Positions 63,011-64,000 of a stretch of DNA of 64,000 nucleotides are shown piece by piece; positions within the stretch are counted from its first letter, which is position 1, and each line of letters starts with the position of its first letter. Under the pieces are notes generated by a model that saw only the letters and a program-made list of their open reading frames with translations, ran no database searches and had not been told where the DNA came from. This stretch comes from Shinella sp. CPCC 101442 (GTDB lineage Bacteria > Pseudomonadota > Alphaproteobacteria > Rhizobiales > Rhizobiaceae), in assembly GCF_024704725.1 (NCBI RefSeq), contig NZ_JALIQS010000008.1:62001-126000 (forward strand). The letters are read 5' to 3'. Position numbers and translations under genes: made by a program.

Positions 63011-64000
63011 GTCGAAAGCACCTCCTTGACATCTCCATGGACGCGCCCGACGCAACAACAACGGCTGAACAGAGGGCGGCCAAGACTCGTGCCATGCCGC
63101 TTCTGGGCGTGGCGAGAAAAGAGCGCGATCCGGCCACGAAGCTGACCGCGAACATCGGCAACGCATTGCGCGAGCAGAATGACCGTCTTGGGCGTGCCGA
63201 GGAAATTGAACGGCGCCTAGCTGAAGGTCGGGTCGTAATCGAGCTGGATGCATCATCGATCGAGCCGTCATTCGTCCAGGACCGCATGCAAGGTGACATC
63301 GATGGACTTCGTGCTTCAATTCGCGAGCAAGGACAGCAGGTTCCGATTCTGGTGAGGCCGCATCCGGCCCAGCCGGCCAGATATCAGGTTGCCTTCGGGC
63401 ACCGCAGGCTAAGGGCCGTCTCAGAATTGGGATTGCCGGTCAGGGCGGTCGTTCGCGATTTAACCGACGAGCAACTGGTCGTCGCACAAGGTCAGGAGAA
63501 CAACGAGCGCGAAGACCTCACTTTCATCGAGAAAGCGCGCTTCGCCCACAAGCTCAACAAGCAGTTCTCACGTGATATCGTCATCGCGGCCATGTCAGTG
63601 GACAAAAGCAACTTGTCGAAGATGATTCAACTCGTCGATGCCCTTCCCCCGGAACTGATTGATGCTATCGGCCCTGCTACGGGCATTGGACGACCGAGTT
63701 GGCAGCAACTGGCAGAACTGCTGGAAAAGGCCCCATCTTCCTCCGACCCAGTCAAGTTCGCCGCCTCGAACGAGATTCAGACGCTTCCCTCGGCGGATCG
63801 GTTCAAGGCGGTGGTTGATCACCTGAAGCCGCGTCGCATCGCGCGCGGACTGCCCGATGTTATGTCAACCCCTAATGGCGACAGACTCGCGCAGGTGACG
63901 CAGAGCAAGAGCAAGGTGGAAATTACGATCGACAGGAAAGCGACGCCCGATTTCGTGGCTTTCGTGCTCGAGCGTTTGCCCGCGCTTTACCAAGAGCATC
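63007..64000 (+). CDS. repB: RepB, plasmid partition protein (ParB family), cut by window end
   Basis: The first 331 residues of a ParB-type centromere-binding protein. Start MSRKHLLDISMDAPDATTTA is typical of RepB in repABC. ParB/Srx domain with VPILVRPHPAQPARYQVAFG and HRRLRAVSELG, followed by GQENNEREDLTFIEKARFAH and the helix-turn-helix DIVIAAMSVDKSNLSKMIQL. The C-terminal dimerisation part and repC would follow beyond 64000. It binds parS and works with RepA. Confidence 0.95.
   Translation, partial: MSRKHLLDISMDAPDATTTAEQRAAKTRAMPLLGVARKERDPATKLTANIGNALREQNDRLGRAEEIERRLAEGRVVIELDASSIEPSFVQDRMQGDIDGLRASIREQGQQVPILVRPHPAQPARYQVAFGHRRLRAVSELGLPVRAVVRDLTDEQLVVAQGQENNEREDLTFIEKARFAHKLNKQFSRDIVIAAMSVDKSNLSKMIQLVDALPPELIDAIGPATGIGRPSWQQLAELLEKAPSSSDPVKFAASNEIQTLPSADRFKAVVDHLKPRRIARGLPDVMSTPNGDRLAQVTQSKSKVEITIDRKATPDFVAFVLERLPALYQEH

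Noticed and set aside
1-64000. CRISPR arrays, tRNA and rRNA genes
   Set aside because: No regularly spaced repeats and no rRNA or tRNA-like stretches were seen by eye; short tRNAs could still be missed without a search.

Overview
The window reads as part of a conjugative repABC megaplasmid of an alphaproteobacterium of the Rhizobiaceae type (Rhizobium, Agrobacterium, Sinorhizobium or a close relative). The evidence is a repA-repB pair at the right edge, divergent from a complete Ti-plasmid-type traI-trbBCDEJKLFGHI mating-pore operon; a traCDG / oriT / traAFBH DNA-processing region; TraR and TraM regulators; SyrB-like proteins; and an alphaproteobacterial LexA box (GTTC-N7-GTTC). No rRNA, tRNA, CRISPR array or core housekeeping genes were seen, which fits an accessory replicon.

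Layout. 0-5.4 kb is an accessory, partly decayed stretch with an IS3-type transposase fragment, several small proteins and a complete LuxR-LuxI quorum-sensing pair; a 56-aa ORF overlaps the end of luxI. 5.6-14.5 kb is an SOS mutagenesis island: imuA-imuB-dnaE2 on the minus strand, and a UvrD/Rep helicase plus dinB on the plus strand, with one LexA box between them. 14.8-15.9 kb carries two tandem SyrB-like proteins. 16.3-21.6 kb holds a two-component system (minus strand) divergent from a small membrane-anchored protein, an MFS transporter and an ArsB/SLC13-type transporter. 21.8-26.3 kb holds a possible DNA-binding protein, an intact IS30-family element, DUF736, an SDR oxidoreductase and a lone WGR-domain protein.

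26.5-37.2 kb is the conjugal DNA-processing and regulatory region: traG-traD-traC (minus), oriT, traA-traF-traB-traH (plus), then a DUF433/PIN-like toxin-antitoxin pair whose toxin is frameshifted, an XRE repressor, traM and traR. 37.3-48.4 kb is a peptide-uptake and degradation cluster: M19 dipeptidase, Tat-type serine hydrolase, porin and a DppABCDF-like ABC transporter on the minus strand; on the plus strand, divergent from it, a HisC-like aminotransferase and a TetR regulator. The permease gene dppC has an in-frame amber codon. 48.6-50.9 kb holds a J-domain protein and a phospholipase-D family protein. 51.3-61.4 kb is the trb operon ending with traI, and 61.8-64 kb is repA and the start of repB.

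How it works together. TraI makes an acyl-homoserine lactone, TraR senses it, TraM restrains TraR, and the output should be the tra and trb operons and possibly repABC, which shares its upstream region with traI. The first LuxR-LuxI pair is a second signalling circuit of unknown target. The most unusual items are: two related small helical proteins near luxI; the unassigned two-component/MFS/ArsB module; the peptide cluster with an 18-bp near-palindrome in its divergent promoter region; two fresh-looking gene lesions (dppC nonsense, PIN toxin frameshift); and candidate quorum boxes at the traI-repA and traC-traA intergenic regions. Everything here comes from reading the sequence and from memory of protein families; no database search was run.
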